Assembly: GCA_047528255.1 (NCBI GenBank)
Contig: CP180024.1
Location: 62,001-126,000, forward strand
DNA: 64,000 bases
From: G047528255 sp047528255
GTDB lineage: Bacteria; Bacteroidota; Bacteroidia; Flavobacteriales; Blattabacteriaceae
Reading direction: 5' to 3'
Part shown: piece after piece, positions 40,364 to 51,231 of the stretch
Position numbering within the stretch: position 1 is the stretch's first letter
Layout: each line of letters opens with the position of its first letter
Position numbers and translations under genes: made by a program
Notes under the pieces: model-generated
The model's input: only the letters and a program-made list of their open reading frames with translations
Databases searched by the model: none
What the model was told of the DNA's origin: nothing

Positions 40364-40708
40364 ATGCCAAGATCAGTCAATGCAGTGGCTTCCAGACAGA
40401 GGCGAAAAAAAGTGCTCAAATCTGCAAAAGGTTATTATGGAGCAAGGAGTAAGGTATATACCGTAGCCAAAAACGCAGTTGAAAAAGCTTTGGTATATTC
40501 TTATGTTGGTCGCAAACAAAAGAAAAGATCCTTCCGTGCGCTATGGATACAACGTATCAATGCAGGCGTACGCGTTTATGGTCTGTCTTATTCGAAATTT
40601 ATGGGAAAAATCCATACTCAAAACGTCGAACTCAACCGTAAAGTACTTGCTGACTTGGCCATGAACCACCCTGAAGTTTTCAAAAATATTGTAGAGAAAG
40701 TCAAGTAA
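40364..40708 (+). CDS. rplT: Ribosomal protein bL20
   Basis: The 114-residue protein starts MPRSVNAVASRQRRKKVLK and contains GYYGARSKVYTVAKNAVEKA and RALWIQRINAGVR, all typical of bL20. This protein binds 23S rRNA early in assembly and represses its own operon in several bacteria. It lies 84 bp after rpmI. No clear regulatory hairpin was identified in that gap. IS debris begins about 75 bp downstream. Confidence 0.96.
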   Translation: MPRSVNAVASRQRRKKVLKSAKGYYGARSKVYTVAKNAVEKALVYSYVGRKQKKRSFRALWIQRINAGVRVYGLSYSKFMGKIHTQNVELNRKVLADLAMNHPEVFKNIVEKVK

Positions 40709-40779
40709 AGTACTAGGAAAGACTTATTTTATTGGAAACTAATTTTATTACTTTTCTACTTAGATTTAATAGACTTGTT

Positions 40780-41605
40780 TTAAGGCATATGAAAGCTTAT
40801 TGAAAAAGATCAATAAGGAATTAAAAAAGCATCGGGCTATAGTTAAAACAGGAGTCATAGTAGATGCCAATATTACAGTGAGTCTTTTTGCTCCAAAGAG
40901 AGCCCTACCTACGTAGTCGAGGATCGAAAGGAAGGGGACAAAAGCAAATCAGTCAAAGAAAAGTAACAGTAAAAAAGAGACCCAATCAGGAGTAGAGCTC
41001 AAAGAAAATGGGTTCAAGAAATCAGGTAAACTCTACTACGGATACAAGAAGACATAGGAGTGAATAAAAATGGAATGATACTAGCTCTACATAGCGTAGC
41101 AGTATGAACATGATAGTAGAGGGCTACAGCGATTAATAAGATCAAATTAGGATATACTTCCAGAGAAGTATAGGCAAAGAAAGGTTACTAAGTTCCAGAC
41201 AACGTGTCTTATTTTCATAGTCGAGGCATAAAAAACCGTATAGAGAAGAAGCCTATAGAGGAACCGTCCTTAAGTAGAATAGTTACATTATTCAACAAAT
41301 TAGTGAGTAAGCCCCTATGGGTAATAGAACGTATTTTTGGCAGTATAAATCGTTGATTTGGATCAGGAAAGGCTGTTACAAAGGATTAGCTTGTGTGCAT
41401 GTCCAGTGTCTTATGGAAGATATGGCTCATAATTTATATCGTGCCCTTGGAATTATTATGAGCTATCCATAAAAATATATATAACTGATTAATTTATAAT
41501 CAGCAGTATTTCGAATACAATGTAAAAGACTAAATCTACATTTTCTCTAACGAAGTCCATCTAGGAGGCTGAATAAACATAATCCAGCATTAACACAATG
41601 GCCTC
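40780..41605 (+). mobile_element. IS5-like element, right two thirds of a degenerate plus copy
   Basis: The fragment begins inside the transposase (GGCATATGAAAGCTTATTG) and runs to a right tip at 41605 (ATTAACACAATGGCCTC). Its left end is missing. The frame is broken many times and no open stretch above 60 codons remains. Confidence 0.75.
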
Positions 41606-43028
41606 GTTGCGTGAGAGAAGGAGGGTTAAAATATTTTTAAAACTAGAAAGTTCCAATATATAGTTCACTAAAGTTTATTTGTAGGATGGTTCTGAGTATA
41701 GAGTTAAATTTTTTCATTTTATACTCCAAATATACGGAACAATATATTGATTTACAAATATTTTAAACACCTTACCCCATGCAACGTTCTCAAATCAATA
41801 TATTGTTTCGTATACCTGGAATATAAAATAAAAAAATTCGGCTCTATGCTCAGAAGTACATCGCAAATAAGCTTTAGTAAACTATATATGGAACGTTCTA
41901 CCAGAAGGTAGTGAGTTCTTCAAAAGGTTAAATACCTATTGATCCATTAAGAAGTGGATGGAGAAAGAAATAAAAAAATATATCAAAAAGTAAAGGGAAT
42001 AAAAGAAAACCTACTTACAGTGGAATATCGTTATTTAAGATGATGTTTTTGAGTCACTGCTATAATTTCAGTGATGTAGAAACGGAATAATTGGTGAAAG
42101 AATCCTTGAGTTGTGTGAGCTTTTGTGTTTTTCGATTGGAAGATCAGATTCCAAATTATATGACTCTATGCAAATTTCGAAATGAAATAGTAGCCAGAAA
42201 AGCATATGAGAGCTTACTGAAAAAATCAATAAGGAATTAGAAAAGCATCAGGCGATAGTTAAAATAGGAGTTATAATTACCAGTATTACAGTGAGGCCCT
42301 TTGCTCCAAAGGGAGCTCCTGCCTACGTAGTGGAGGATCGAAAGGAAGAGGGGCAAAAGAAAATCAGTCAAAGAAAAGCAAAGGGTAAAAAAAAGAGACT
42401 CAATCAGGAGTAGACACTCAAGGAAAATGGCTCAAGAAATCAGGTAACCCTACTGCGGATACAAGAATCACATAGGGGTGGATAAAAATGGAATGATACT
42501 AGCTGTACATAGCGTAGCAGACAATGAGCATGATGGTAGAGCGCTGAAACCATCATTAATAAGCAAACTAGGCTATAAAATAAGAGAAGTATATGAAAAG
42601 AAAGGTTACCAAGTTCTAGTCAACGTGTCTTACTTTCATACTCGAGGCATCAAAGACTCTATACAGAAGAAAACCTATAGGAACCGTTCCTTAAGTAGGA
42701 TAGCTATATTATACAACAAATTAGTGAGTAAAAACCGATGGATAGTGGAACGTAGTTTTGGTAGTATAAAGCGTTGGTTTGTATCAGGAAAGGCTCGTTA
42801 CAAAGGATTAGCTCATATGCGCATGCCCAGCATCTTATGGAGGCTATGGCGCATAATTTGTATCGTTCCCCTGGAATTGTTATGCGCTGTTCATAAAAAT
42901 ATATATAATTAATTATTTTATAATTAATAGTATTTCGAATAAAGTTTTGAAAAATTAAATTCCATTTCATACACGATATTCATCTAGGAAGTTGAATAAC
43001 CGTAATCCACCATTAACAAAATGATATC
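41605..43028 (+). mobile_element. IS5-like element, plus copy with an inverted left-end fragment inside its own left end
   Basis: A left end (CGTTGCGTGAGAGAAGG) starts where the previous copy stops. After about 40 bp it is interrupted by an inverted left-end fragment of about 147 bp (41645-41791, ending GCAACGTTCTC). The plus copy then resumes at AAATCAATATATTG and runs to the right tip at 43028. 42478-42912 is the longest open transposase stretch in the window (144 residues), with VYEKKGYQVLVNV at the place of the second Asp motif (Asp lost) and IVERSFGSIKRWF holding the catalytic Glu. Confidence 0.8.
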
Positions 43029-43043
43029 GATTCATATTTACTC

Positions 43044-44054
43044 ATGAAAAATACAAAAAAAAACGCACGGAATATTAGAATATTGACCGGTATCCAAAGT
43101 ACCGGAACACTCCATCTGGGTAATCTGCTCGGAGCTATTTTTCCTGCCATGGCCATGGCCAACTCCGACTCAGTCCACTCATTTTTATTCATCGCCGATC
43201 TACACTCGCTTACACAGATCAAAGACGCTGAATTTTTGAAATCAAACACTTATCAAGTAGCAGCCGCTTGGATGGCTTGCGGATTACAAACCGATAAAAC
43301 CGTCTTTTACAGACAATCCGATGTACCGGAAGTCGCCGAGCTGACTTGGTATTTGAATTGCTTTTTTCCTTATCAAAGGCTCACTTTGTCCCACTCATTC
43401 AAAGACAAAGCAGCTCGATTGCAAGACGTTAATACTGGCCTATTCACATATCCCATGCTGATGGCAGCCGATGTTTTACTCTACGATGCGCAAATAGTCC
43501 CTGTAGGCAAAGACCAATTGCAACATCTCGAAATAACACGCGACGTGGCCGAGCGTTTTAATCATAAAATGGGAGAGACCTTTGTATTGCCCGAGGCCAT
43601 AATATCGAAAGATTCTATCTACATTCCCGGAACAGACGGACAAAAAATGAGCAAATCTAGAGGTAATATCATCGACATCTTTTCCCCGGAAAAAACGCTC
43701 AAAAAACAAATCATGAATATCCAAACCGATAGCAAACCTCTGGAGGCTTCCAAAGATCCGAATACAGATCTTGTCTTTGCCTTCTACAAACTATTGGCGA
43801 GTGAAGAAGAGATCAAGCTAATGAAAGAAAATTATCTAGCCGGAGACTACGGCTACGGTCACGCTAAGACCGCTCTCTATGAATGTATTCTGGAAAAATT
43901 TTCAGAGGAACGAAAACAATTTGACCGTTTGATGAAAGACAAAGCCTTGGTAGACGATATTTTGACTCAAGGTGCTCAAAAAGCCCGACAAGTAGCCCAA
44001 ACCACACTCGAACGAGTACGATCCGCTTTAGGTTTTACACAAAAAAAAAAATAA
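43044..44054 (+). CDS. trpS: Tryptophanyl-tRNA synthetase
   Basis: The 336-residue class I synthetase charges tRNA-Trp. TGIQSTGTLHLGNLLGAI carries the HIGH-type motif (HLGN, residues about 22-25) and GQKMSKSRGNII the KMSKS loop (about 203). VGKDQLQHLEITRDVAERFN is also typical. The gene starts 16 bp after an IS right tip, so its native upstream sequence is largely gone. No standard -7 box was seen in the remaining leader. Confidence 0.95.
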   Translation: MKNTKKNARNIRILTGIQSTGTLHLGNLLGAIFPAMAMANSDSVHSFLFIADLHSLTQIKDAEFLKSNTYQVAAAWMACGLQTDKTVFYRQSDVPEVAELTWYLNCFFPYQRLTLSHSFKDKAARLQDVNTGLFTYPMLMAADVLLYDAQIVPVGKDQLQHLEITRDVAERFNHKMGETFVLPEAIISKDSIYIPGTDGQKMSKSRGNIIDIFSPEKTLKKQIMNIQTDSKPLEASKDPNTDLVFAFYKLLASEEEIKLMKENYLAGDYGYGHAKTALYECILEKFSEERKQFDRLMKDKALVDDILTQGAQKARQVAQTTLERVRSALGFTQKKK

Positions 44055-44278
44055 TAGATGTATCACAAAAGATAATCACTACTCATCAGTTTTATTCTCA
44101 TTTTTTTTGCGCTCTCGTCCCAGTCAGAGCTACATTGATCATAATATCTCCATTCAGAGACTGACTCACTCTATTCTCCATTATGGAAATATTCTCCGTA
44201 GAGCTTTCCTTTGATCTCGGCATCAGTCTGTTCTTCTCCATTCCCTACGCTCTATACTTATTATTTTACCCAAGACGA
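44055..44278. other. Spacer after trpS, no gene recognised
   Basis: Short frames exist on both strands (for example 47 codons on the minus strand ending NVALTGTRAQKK), but none has a recognised family, a start signal or neighbours that support it. No clear terminator was seen. Confidence 0.45.
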
Positions 44279-45098
44279 GAGAACGTTGCATGAGAGAAAG
44301 AGTTTAAAAATATTTATAAATCAATATATTATTTCGTATACTTGGATTAGGAAAAAAAAATTTCAGCTCTATGCTTAGAAGCACTTTGCAAATAAGTTTT
44401 AGTGAACTATATATGGAACGAGACCATTAACACAATGGTCTCATAACGATATTGCACTGTAAGTAGGTTGGTCTTTTATTCTCTGGTCTTTTTGATATAT
44501 TTTTCTTATTTCTTTAACCATACCTTCCCAGTGGATCAAGGTGTTTAACCTTTTGAAAAACTCATTCCTTCTGGTAGAATGTTCCATATATAGTTCACTA
44601 AAGCTTATTTGTGCGGTTCTTCTGAGTATAGAGGCTATTTTTTATATTATACTCAAAATATATGAAATAATATATTGATTTACAAATATTTTAAGTTCCT
44701 TCTTCCATGCAACGTTCTCGAGGCATCAAAGACCGTATACAGAAGAAAGACTATAGGGACCGTCCCTTAAGTAGAGCAGCTATATTATTCAAGAAATTAA
44801 TGAGTACCCGAGATGGGTACTACAACGTACTTTTGGAAGTATAAAGCGTTGGTTTGGAATAGGTAAGGATCGTTACAAAGGATTAGCTCGTGTGCATGCT
44901 TAGCATCTTATGTAGGCTATGGCGCATAATTTGCATCGTTCCCCTGGCATTATTATGCGCTGTCCATAAAAATAGATATAATTAATTTATAATTAACAGT
45001 TTTTTAAAAAAAAATGTGAAAGAATAAATCTACATCTTTTCTAACGAAGCTATCTAGAATGCTGAATAAAAATAACCCACCATTAACACAATGGTCTC
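44279..45098. mobile_element. IS5-like element mosaic: L end (plus), 23-bp palindromic R tip, L part (minus), R half (plus)
   Basis: 44279-44419 is a plus left end. 44420-44442 is a 23-bp palindrome (GAGACCATT, AACAC, AATGGTCTC) equal to a right tip with both flanks completed to the terminal tetramer. 44443-44719 is an inverted left portion ending GCAACGTTCTC. 44720-45098 is the right portion of a plus copy with its tip ATTAACACAATGGTCTC. The joints fall exactly at IS termini, which points to repeated transposition or recombination rather than random deletion. Confidence 0.75.
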
Positions 45099-45160
45099 AT
45101 TGTGTAGAATGAATTTATTACATTTGTCAATGTTTTGAGCCTTCGACCCATATTCTCTTT

Positions 45161-46439
45161 GAGAATATTGAATGACAGAATGGGGTAAGATATTTGTAAA
45201 CCAACATATTGTTTCGTATATTTTGGAGTAGAAAATAAAAAAAAAGATTCGGATCTATGCTCAGAAATACCACGAAAATAAGTTTTATCGAACTATATAT
45301 AGCCTTCTACCAGAAGGTTTTACCCTTAAAAAGGTTAAAAACATTGGTCCACTGGTAAGGAATGCAGGAAGGAATAATAAAAATGTATCAAAAAAAGCTA
45401 GGGAATAAAAGACGAATCTGCTTACAGTGGATTATCTTTATTTAAGATGCTGTCTTTAATTCACTGGTATGATTTCAGTGATGTAGGAACGGAAGAATTG
45501 GTAAAACAGGTCATAATCTACATGAGCTTTTTTGGTTTTCGATTGGAAGATTAGATACCAGATCATACGGCTTTGTGCAAATTTCGCAATGAAATAGTAA
45601 TCAAAAAGACATAGTGATCTCTTACTTAAAAAAAGATCAATAAGAATTAGTAATACTTCAAGTGATAGTTAAAACGAGGAGTGATAGTAGATGCCAGTAT
45701 TACAGTGATGCATTTCCCCAAGTGTCCCTGCCCACGTAGGGGGGGGGAGAGGATCGGAAGGAAGAGAGTAAAAAGCAAATCAGTCAAAGAAAAGAAAGGA
45801 AAAAAAGGAGGTTCAATCAGGAGTAGACATTCAAGGAAAATGGTTCATAGAAATCAGGGAAACTCTACTACGGATAACAAGAGTCATATAGGGGGTGAAT
45901 AAGAATGGAATGAAACTAGAAGTATATAGCGTAGAGCAGTCAATGAGCCTGATAGTAGAGGGCTAAAGACATTAATAACCAAACTAGAATATAAAACCAG
46001 AGAAATATATGCAGACAAAGGGTTCCAAGTTCCAGCCAATGTCTCTTATTTTCATAGTCGAGTTATCAAAGACCGTATACAGAAGAAAACCTATAGAAAC
46101 CGTCTTTTAAGTAGGGAGTTATATTATTCAAATAATTAGTGAGTAAAACCTGATGGATACTAGAACGCACTTTTGGTAGTATAAAGCGTTGGTTTGGATC
46201 AGGAATATCTCGTTACAAGGGTTAGCTTGTGTGCATACCCAGCATATTATGGAGGCTATAGATCATAATTTGTATCGTTTCCCCGGGAATATTATATGCT
46301 ATTCATAAAAATAAATATAACTAATAATTTATAATCATTACCTATTGAATACAATATCAAAGACTAAATCTCCATGCGTCTCTAACGATCCCCATCTAGG
46401 AGGCTGAATAAACCTAATTCACCTTAACACAATGGTCTC
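45161..46439 (+). mobile_element. IS5-like element, full-length degenerate plus copy
   Basis: The left end (GAGAATATTGAATGACAG) is at 45161 and the right tip (TTAACACAATGGTCTC) at 46439, 1279 bp. The transposase frame is broken by many indels, including runs of G at 45741-45747. The right tip ends only 5 bp before the serC ATG. Confidence 0.8.
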
Positions 46440-46444
46440 ACTTT

Positions 46445-47518
46445 ATGAAAAAACACAACTTTGGAGCAGGGCCGTGTATACTGCCTCAACAAGTCCTTGA
46501 GAAATCGGCTCAGGCTATTCTTCATTTCAATCATCTGGGGCTTTCCCTTCTTGAGATTTCCCACCGCAGCAAAGATTTTACCGCCGTGATGGAGCACGCT
46601 CGCGCATTGGTCAAAGACATCATGCAGCTGGGTGATGAATATTCCGTTTTATTCCTTCAGGGAGGCGCCAGCTTACAATTCATCATGGTTCCGTATAATT
46701 TATTGCGCGTTGATGGCCAAGCTGCTTACCTCGATACGGGCACTTGGGCTTTCGGAGCGATTAAAGAGGCTAAGAAATTCAATCGAGTAGAGGTTGTGGC
46801 TTCCTCCAAAGAGGAAAAATACGTATCGATACCTAAAACTTATGAAGTCCCTTCGGGAGCAGATTATTTCCACTATACCTCCAACAATACGATTTACGGA
46901 ACACAGTTTAAGACCATTCCGAAAGTCGATGTTCCTTTGGTTTGTGATATGTCTTCAGATATATTCAGTCGTCAGATGGATTTCTCTCGTTTTGATTTAA
47001 TTTATGCTGGAGCGCAGAAAAATATAGGATCGGCGGGGGCTACTTTGGTTGTTGTGAAAAAGGAAATTCTAGGAAAGACAGGCCGAGACATTCCTTCTTA
47101 TTTGAATTATCAAATTCAAATCGATAAGGAGAGCATGCTCAATACGCCCGGGGTGTTTGCCGTGTACGTTTCAATGCTCACTTTGGAGTGGATCAAGGAT
47201 CAAGGAGGCGTACAAGCTATCGAAAAACGAAATCGGGAAAAGGCGCAATTACTCTATGATGAGATCGATCGCAACAGTCTCTTCCGTGGCGTGGCTTCCG
47301 TAGAAGATCGTTCGAATATGAACGTTACTTTTGTTTTAACAAAACAAGAGCTTTTTCGAGTTTTTGACGAGATGTGGAAGAGAGCCGGGATTATAGGACT
47401 TAATGGGCATCGCTCTGTCGGAGGATATCGTGCCAGTATGTACAATGCGCTCCCGATAGAGAGCGTCCGAGTTTTGGTCGATCTAATGAAATATTTTGAA
47501 AAACGATTTGCTTTATAA
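46445..47518 (+). CDS. serC: Phosphoserine aminotransferase
   Basis: The 357-residue class V PLP aminotransferase converts 3-phosphohydroxypyruvate and glutamate to phosphoserine in serine biosynthesis. It also serves the corresponding pyridoxal phosphate step in many bacteria. Motifs: HNFGAGPCILPQQVLEKSA at the start, FLQGGASLQFIMVPYNLL, TSNNTIYGTQ, and YAGAQKNIGSAGATLVVV with the PLP lysine. serA follows 45 bp behind. The start lies 5 bp after an IS right tip, so its leader and any promoter must come from the IS or further upstream. Confidence 0.95.
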   Translation: MKKHNFGAGPCILPQQVLEKSAQAILHFNHLGLSLLEISHRSKDFTAVMEHARALVKDIMQLGDEYSVLFLQGGASLQFIMVPYNLLRVDGQAAYLDTGTWAFGAIKEAKKFNRVEVVASSKEEKYVSIPKTYEVPSGADYFHYTSNNTIYGTQFKTIPKVDVPLVCDMSSDIFSRQMDFSRFDLIYAGAQKNIGSAGATLVVVKKEILGKTGRDIPSYLNYQIQIDKESMLNTPGVFAVYVSMLTLEWIKDQGGVQAIEKRNREKAQLLYDEIDRNSLFRGVASVEDRSNMNVTFVLTKQELFRVFDEMWKRAGIIGLNGHRSVGGYRASMYNALPIESVRVLVDLMKYFEKRFAL

Positions 47519-47563
47519 TAGTTGTCAACGTACTGGAATTTTACAATATATTTTTTTTAGCGT

Positions 47564-48520
47564 ATGAAAATTTTGGCCAATGACGGTTTATCACCATCAG
47601 GTGTAACGGTGCTGAAGGATCGTGGTTTTGAATTCGTTGAAAACAAGGTGGATCAAGACCAACTCTCCGGGTTTATCAATGAGCATCGAATAGAAATTTT
47701 ATTAGTACGTAGCACTACAAAAATTCCTAAAGATTTAATCGACGCTTGTCCCGGTTTGAAACTCATCGGTCGTGGCGGTGTGGGGATGGATAATATCGAT
47801 GTGGATTATGCTCGCAATAAAGGTATTGAGGTGATCAATACTCCGGCAGCTTCCTCCCATTCGGTAGCTGAGCTTGTCTTCTCCCATCTTTTCGGGATGG
47901 TGCGTTTCCTTCACGAGGCCAACAGGGATATGCCTCTTCGGGGAGAAAAAGATTTCAAAGATTTGAAAAAAGGCTATTCCAAGGGAGTGGAATTGAAGTC
48001 TAAAACTCTGGGCGTCTTTGGTTCCGGTCGAATCGGGAAGGCCGTGATCAAGATAGCATTGGGCATTGGGATGAAAGTGAAACTTTTCAATAGGACTCCG
48101 GGAAATTGTATGATCACGTTGGACTTTTTCGATGGTCAACAAGTTTCTTTTAAAATTCCCGTTCTTTCCAAAGAAGAAGTTTTGAAGAAGTCGGATTTCA
48201 TCACGCTTCATGTCCCCAAGCAGGAACGACCTCTATTGGGTGCGGAAGAATTTGCTATGATAAAGCGAGGCGTGGGAATTGTGAACGCCTCCAGAGGAGG
48301 ATTGGTGGATGAAACTGTTTTGCTTGAAGCTCTTGATACCGATCAAGTTGCTTATGCTGGTTTGGACGTTTTTGAAAACGAGCCTGATCCTTCGATGAAG
48401 ATTTTGATGCATCCTAAAGTATCGTTAAGTCCTCACATAGGCGGATCCACACAAGAGGCTCAAGACCGTATAGGGCTTGAGCTTGCTCGGCAGATTATCG
48501 CTCGTTTTCAGACAAAATAA
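47564..48520 (+). CDS. serA: D-3-phosphoglycerate dehydrogenase (short form)
   Basis: The 318-residue NAD-dependent 2-hydroxyacid dehydrogenase oxidises 3-phosphoglycerate, the first step of serine synthesis. The nucleotide fold shows as GVFGSGRIGKAVIKIA (residues about 146-161). Catalytic segments are NASRGGLVDETVL, the Asp-Glu region DVFENEPDP and SPHIGGSTQEAQ with the catalytic His. There is no ACT domain, so serine feedback of the usual kind is unlikely. It is in an operon with serC and the DUF1015 gene, 8 bp downstream. Confidence 0.92.
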   Translation: MKILANDGLSPSGVTVLKDRGFEFVENKVDQDQLSGFINEHRIEILLVRSTTKIPKDLIDACPGLKLIGRGGVGMDNIDVDYARNKGIEVINTPAASSHSVAELVFSHLFGMVRFLHEANRDMPLRGEKDFKDLKKGYSKGVELKSKTLGVFGSGRIGKAVIKIALGIGMKVKLFNRTPGNCMITLDFFDGQQVSFKIPVLSKEEVLKKSDFITLHVPKQERPLLGAEEFAMIKRGVGIVNASRGGLVDETVLLEALDTDQVAYAGLDVFENEPDPSMKILMHPKVSLSPHIGGSTQEAQDRIGLELARQIIARFQTK

Positions 48521-48528
48521 ACCGGCAT

Positions 48529-49764
48529 ATGGCCAAATTTTTACCCTTCAAGAGTGTCAAACCTACGGCACAGTGGGCTCAACAACTTTGTTCCAAAAAT
48601 CCGGGTTGGTATACTCCGGAGGAACTTGAGGCAATGTTTCAAAAAAATTTATATTCTTTTCTTCAAATCATTAAGCCCACTTTAGATAAGGGTGAAGAGT
48701 CGTGGGAAGAACGCTTCAAAGCAGTGAGAAAGAATTACGAATCGTTTCACGAAAAGGGGTATTTCTCCAGGGCTGAAGGCCTTGCGTATTACATCTATCA
48801 GAGGCTTTTATCTCCATCGGAGAATTTTACCGGTTTGATCGGTTTGGTACATGTTGAGGATTTTTTTAATGGCGTGATCAAAAAACACGAGGAGACTTTG
48901 GAGCAGCGCAAACAACTTTTTGCTAATTACCTCGAAGAGGTTCGTTTTCAAGCGGAGCCAGTTCTTTTACTTTATGATGAAGATCCCGAACTTTATGAAA
49001 TCATGGAGCAGAAGATGAGTCATACGCCCATGCTCCGTTTCACCACGGATGAAGGTATTCAACATAAACTCTGGCGTATCGATGCGCCGCCGTATCAGAA
49101 GCGTATCCGAGAAATATTTGAACGAATGGGCAAACTCTATATCGCAGACGGTCATCATCGCATCGGGAGCGTAGCCTTGTATGCGCAACGGAAAGAATGC
49201 ACTGACACCTCTCACCATTATGTCTTGGCTTATCTCGTGGCCGATACGCAGATCAGAATCTTTGATTATAACAGACTGATCAAAGATCTTAATGGACTCA
49301 GTCATGCCGATTTTTTAGAGAATCTACATACTTTTTATGAGGTTACCGATCAAGGGACAGATCTTTATTCTCCTTCTGCTCAACATCATATCAGTCTGTA
49401 CATGCAAGGCATATTTTATGAATTGCGTATCAAACCGGAACACTGTGGTCAACCTGAAGGTCTCGGTGTTTTGGATACTTATCTGTTTGAGAAAACCGTT
49501 TTGAAACCAATTTTGGATATTCAAGATAGTCGTCATTCCGATCGTATAAACTTTATTCGTGGAGAGGGGGGGATAGAAAGTATACAAAAAATCAAACAGT
49601 TGGTGGATGCCGACGCTTATGAAGCAGGATTCGGTTTTTATCCCGTTTCGGTAAGAGATCTAAAACGTGTCTCGGATCTCAATCTGAAGATGCCGCCCAA
49701 AAGCACTTTTATCAGGCCTAAATTGTTGAGCGGTCTGACCATTTACGAAATGAACGATCTATGA
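48529..49764 (+). CDS. DUF1015 family protein
   Basis: The 411-residue protein of the DUF1015 family starts AKFLPFKSVKPTAQWAQQ and contains IADGHHRIGSVALYAQ, the family's most conserved segment, around residue 203, and FIRGEGGIESIQKIKQ near 345. The biochemical role is not established. Its place directly behind serC-serA (8 bp) is common in Bacteroidota and hints at a link with serine or phosphoserine metabolism. It overlaps the following gene by 4 bp. Confidence 0.88.
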   Translation: MAKFLPFKSVKPTAQWAQQLCSKNPGWYTPEELEAMFQKNLYSFLQIIKPTLDKGEESWEERFKAVRKNYESFHEKGYFSRAEGLAYYIYQRLLSPSENFTGLIGLVHVEDFFNGVIKKHEETLEQRKQLFANYLEEVRFQAEPVLLLYDEDPELYEIMEQKMSHTPMLRFTTDEGIQHKLWRIDAPPYQKRIREIFERMGKLYIADGHHRIGSVALYAQRKECTDTSHHYVLAYLVADTQIRIFDYNRLIKDLNGLSHADFLENLHTFYEVTDQGTDLYSPSAQHHISLYMQGIFYELRIKPEHCGQPEGLGVLDTYLFEKTVLKPILDIQDSRHSDRINFIRGEGGIESIQKIKQLVDADAYEAGFGFYPVSVRDLKRVSDLNLKMPPKSTFIRPKLLSGLTIYEMNDL

Positions 49765-50432
49765 ATATAGTAGACAACTTGCATGAAGTTAAGCGTAATC
49801 TCCCCCTTAATATCACTCTCGTAGCTGTATCCAAAAAACAATCCATTTCGTCCGTTAAGGAAGTTTATGATGCCGGGCAACGTGATTTTGGAGAAAACTA
49901 CATTCAAGATATGCTCGAAAAACACAAGACTCTTCCTAAAGATATTCGTTGGCATATGATCGGAAAGGTTCAACGAAACAAGCTCAAGTATATCGCTCCA
50001 TTTGTTCATCTGATCCATGGCATTGAAAAACTCGATCAACTCGAAACGCTCGATAAAGAAGCGGCAAAGCATCAACGCGTGATCCGTTGTTTGCTCCAAG
50101 TGAAAATCTCTCAGGAAGAGAGTAAATTCGGAATGACAGCTGGGGAAGCTGATGAAATCTTGACTTCTGAAGTCTATACTTGCATGGATCATGTAAAAAT
50201 AATCGGTTTGATGGGCATGGCTACTTTCACCGAAGATGAGCGTCGGTTACGCTCGGAATTTGAATTCTTACATACAATTTTTAACTGGCTCAAAGAAAAA
50301 GATGCCTCGTTTGAGACCCTTTCTATGGGTATGAGTGCTGATCATCAAACGGCCGTAGATTGTGGTAGCACGATGGTCCGTGTAGGAAGGGCCATTTTCG
50401 GAGTTCGCGATTACAGAGTGCATTCAGTTTGA
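49761..50432 (+). CDS. YggS/PROSC-family pyridoxal phosphate-binding protein
   Basis: The 223-residue single-domain (alanine racemase-like barrel) protein binds PLP and takes part in PLP homeostasis without known catalysis. The PLP lysine lies in LVAVSKKQSISSVKEVYDAG (residue about 26-27). FGENYIQDMLEK, WHMIGKVQRNK, and the phosphate-binding end LSMGMSADHQTAVDCGSTMV are family motifs. It overlaps the DUF1015 gene by ATGA. Placement after PLP-dependent serC fits the role but is not proof of a link. Confidence 0.92.
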   Translation: MNIVDNLHEVKRNLPLNITLVAVSKKQSISSVKEVYDAGQRDFGENYIQDMLEKHKTLPKDIRWHMIGKVQRNKLKYIAPFVHLIHGIEKLDQLETLDKEAAKHQRVIRCLLQVKISQEESKFGMTAGEADEILTSEVYTCMDHVKIIGLMGMATFTEDERRLRSEFEFLHTIFNWLKEKDASFETLSMGMSADHQTAVDCGSTMVRVGRAIFGVRDYRVHSV

Positions 50433-50457
50433 TTTTTTTTTGAATATTTTTCTACCA

Positions 50458-51231
50458 TTAGTTTAGTCGGATCGTCTTTATAAAATCTTCAATACTTTCC
50501 TCCAATCGATTTTCATCCAGAGCGTTGATGAATGCGCTCCCGATGATCGCTCCTTCAGCATAACGACAAGCCAGCTCGAAGGTGCTTTTGTTTGAAATAC
50601 CAAAACCTATCAGTTTTGGGATTTTAAGATCTAAATCTTTTACCCTTTTAAAAAAAACAATCTGATCGGTTCCGAAAATTGTTTTGACTCCTGTGGTTGA
50701 AGTTGATGAGACAAGATATAGAAAACCTCGGCTTACTTCGCTCAACATCTTGATTCGTTCATCGGGTGTCCGAGGGGTTACCAAAAAAATAGGGAATATA
50801 CCGTAGTCCTCAAAAAGTGTTTGATATTTCGTGCGATAGATCTCAGGAGGAAGGTCAGCCAAAATCAGTCCTGAAACACCGGTTTTTATACATGTTTGTA
50901 AAAAACGTTCTTGACCGAAGCTTAGAAATTGATTGTAATACGCCATAATGATCAGAGGTGTATTGATTTCTTCTTTGACGGCTTTCAATTGTGAAAAGAG
51001 CCGTGAGATTGTCATTCCGTTGTTCAGAGCTTTTTGGCTGCTTTTTTGAATGGTAGGGCCGTCAGCCAGCGGATCGGAGTACGGGATACCGACTTCTATC
51101 AAGTCTACTCCGGATTTTTGCAAGCTTTTCAACAGGCGTTCTGTGCTCTCTACTCTCGGATATCCTGCGGTGAAGTAGACATTCAATATATTCTTTTGTT
51201 TTCGGGCGAAAAGGTGTTGTATTGCATTCAT
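50458..51231 (-). CDS. trpA: Tryptophan synthase alpha chain
   Basis: The 257-residue TIM-barrel protein cleaves indole-3-glycerol phosphate to indole and glyceraldehyde-3-phosphate and passes the indole to TrpB. The catalytic Glu and Asp are in DLIEVGIPYSDPLADGPTIQ (residues about 40-59). YLVSSTSTTGVKT and IGFGISNKSTFE form the phosphate site. It is the last gene of the trp operon and abuts trpB (1-bp overlap). It converges with the PLP-binding protein gene across 25 bp. Confidence 0.95.
   Translation of the reverse strand: MNAIQHLFARKQKNILNVYFTAGYPRVESTERLLKSLQKSGVDLIEVGIPYSDPLADGPTIQKSSQKALNNGMTISRLFSQLKAVKEEINTPLIIMAYYNQFLSFGQERFLQTCIKTGVSGLILADLPPEIYRTKYQTLFEDYGIFPIFLVTPRTPDERIKMLSEVSRGFLYLVSSTSTTGVKTIFGTDQIVFFKRVKDLDLKIPKLIGFGISNKSTFELACRYAEGAIIGSAFINALDENRLEESIEDFIKTIRLN

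Noticed and set aside
44055..44278. A 47-codon minus-strand frame after trpS
   Set aside because: No start signal, no family, and no supporting context; left as spacer.
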